Positions 5,805 to 5,822 of a stretch of DNA of 5,822 bases are shown piece by piece. The number at the start of each line of letters is the position of its first letter. Positions within the stretch are counted from its first letter, which is position 1. The stretch lies in contig CAMQYB010000139.1 in NCBI GenBank assembly GCA_947039055.1, positions 1 to 5,822 of the forward strand, given 5' to 3'. Source of the DNA: an uncultured Deferribacteraceae bacterium (GTDB lineage: Bacteria > Chrysiogenota > Deferribacteres > Deferribacterales > Mucispirillaceae). Below the pieces are notes generated by a model. It searched no databases and was not told the origin of the DNA. It worked only from the letters and a program-made list of their open reading frames with translations. The position numbers were made by a program, and so were the translations under genes.

Positions 5805-5822
5805 CACTTGGTTGAAGTAGCA

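Overview
The window is an AT-rich stretch (about one third G+C by eye) from a Gram-negative (diderm) bacterium. All genes are on the + strand and densely packed. The diderm call rests on an ExbB-ExbD-TonB set, which only makes sense with an outer membrane, and on a periplasmic binding protein that has a cleavable signal peptide but no lipobox cysteine. An FmdE-family protein beside a FecCD-type importer fits an anaerobe. An AT-rich anaerobe such as a Deferribacterota member (Mucispirillum-like) would fit, but the sequence alone does not settle the taxon.

Layout. Positions 1-57 probably hold the last codons of an upstream membrane protein. Next comes an FmdE (PF02663) protein with a C-terminal CxxC...CxxC zinc finger (48-620). 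After a 79-nt gap follows a tight three-gene ABC importer of the iron-siderophore/haem/cobalamin class: binding protein (700-1890, TTG start), FecCD permease (start inside the binding-protein gene) and ATPase (2904-3671). A gap of about 300 nt (3672-3998) has no gene but contains two sequences resembling the Fur operator, one of them a nearly perfect 9-1-9 inverted repeat. The gap is followed by an overlapping exbB-exbD-tonB operon (3999-5804). The last 18 nt are intergenic or the first codons of a further gene.

How it works together. ExbB-ExbD-TonB would pass the energy of the proton gradient to an outer-membrane receptor, which is not in this window. The binding protein would collect the substrate in the periplasm, and the permease and ATPase would carry it into the cytoplasm. 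The FmdE protein, which has putative metal-binding Cys/His residues, could then act on the metal or metal complex in the cytoplasm. The substrate cannot be read from the sequence: ferric siderophore, haem, cobalamin or another metal chelate all remain possible.

I see no mobile element, CRISPR array, tRNA or rRNA. I do not see an obviously new system. The points most worth a second look are the FmdE-transporter pairing, the variant FmdE loop, and the putative Fur-type control region between the two operons.
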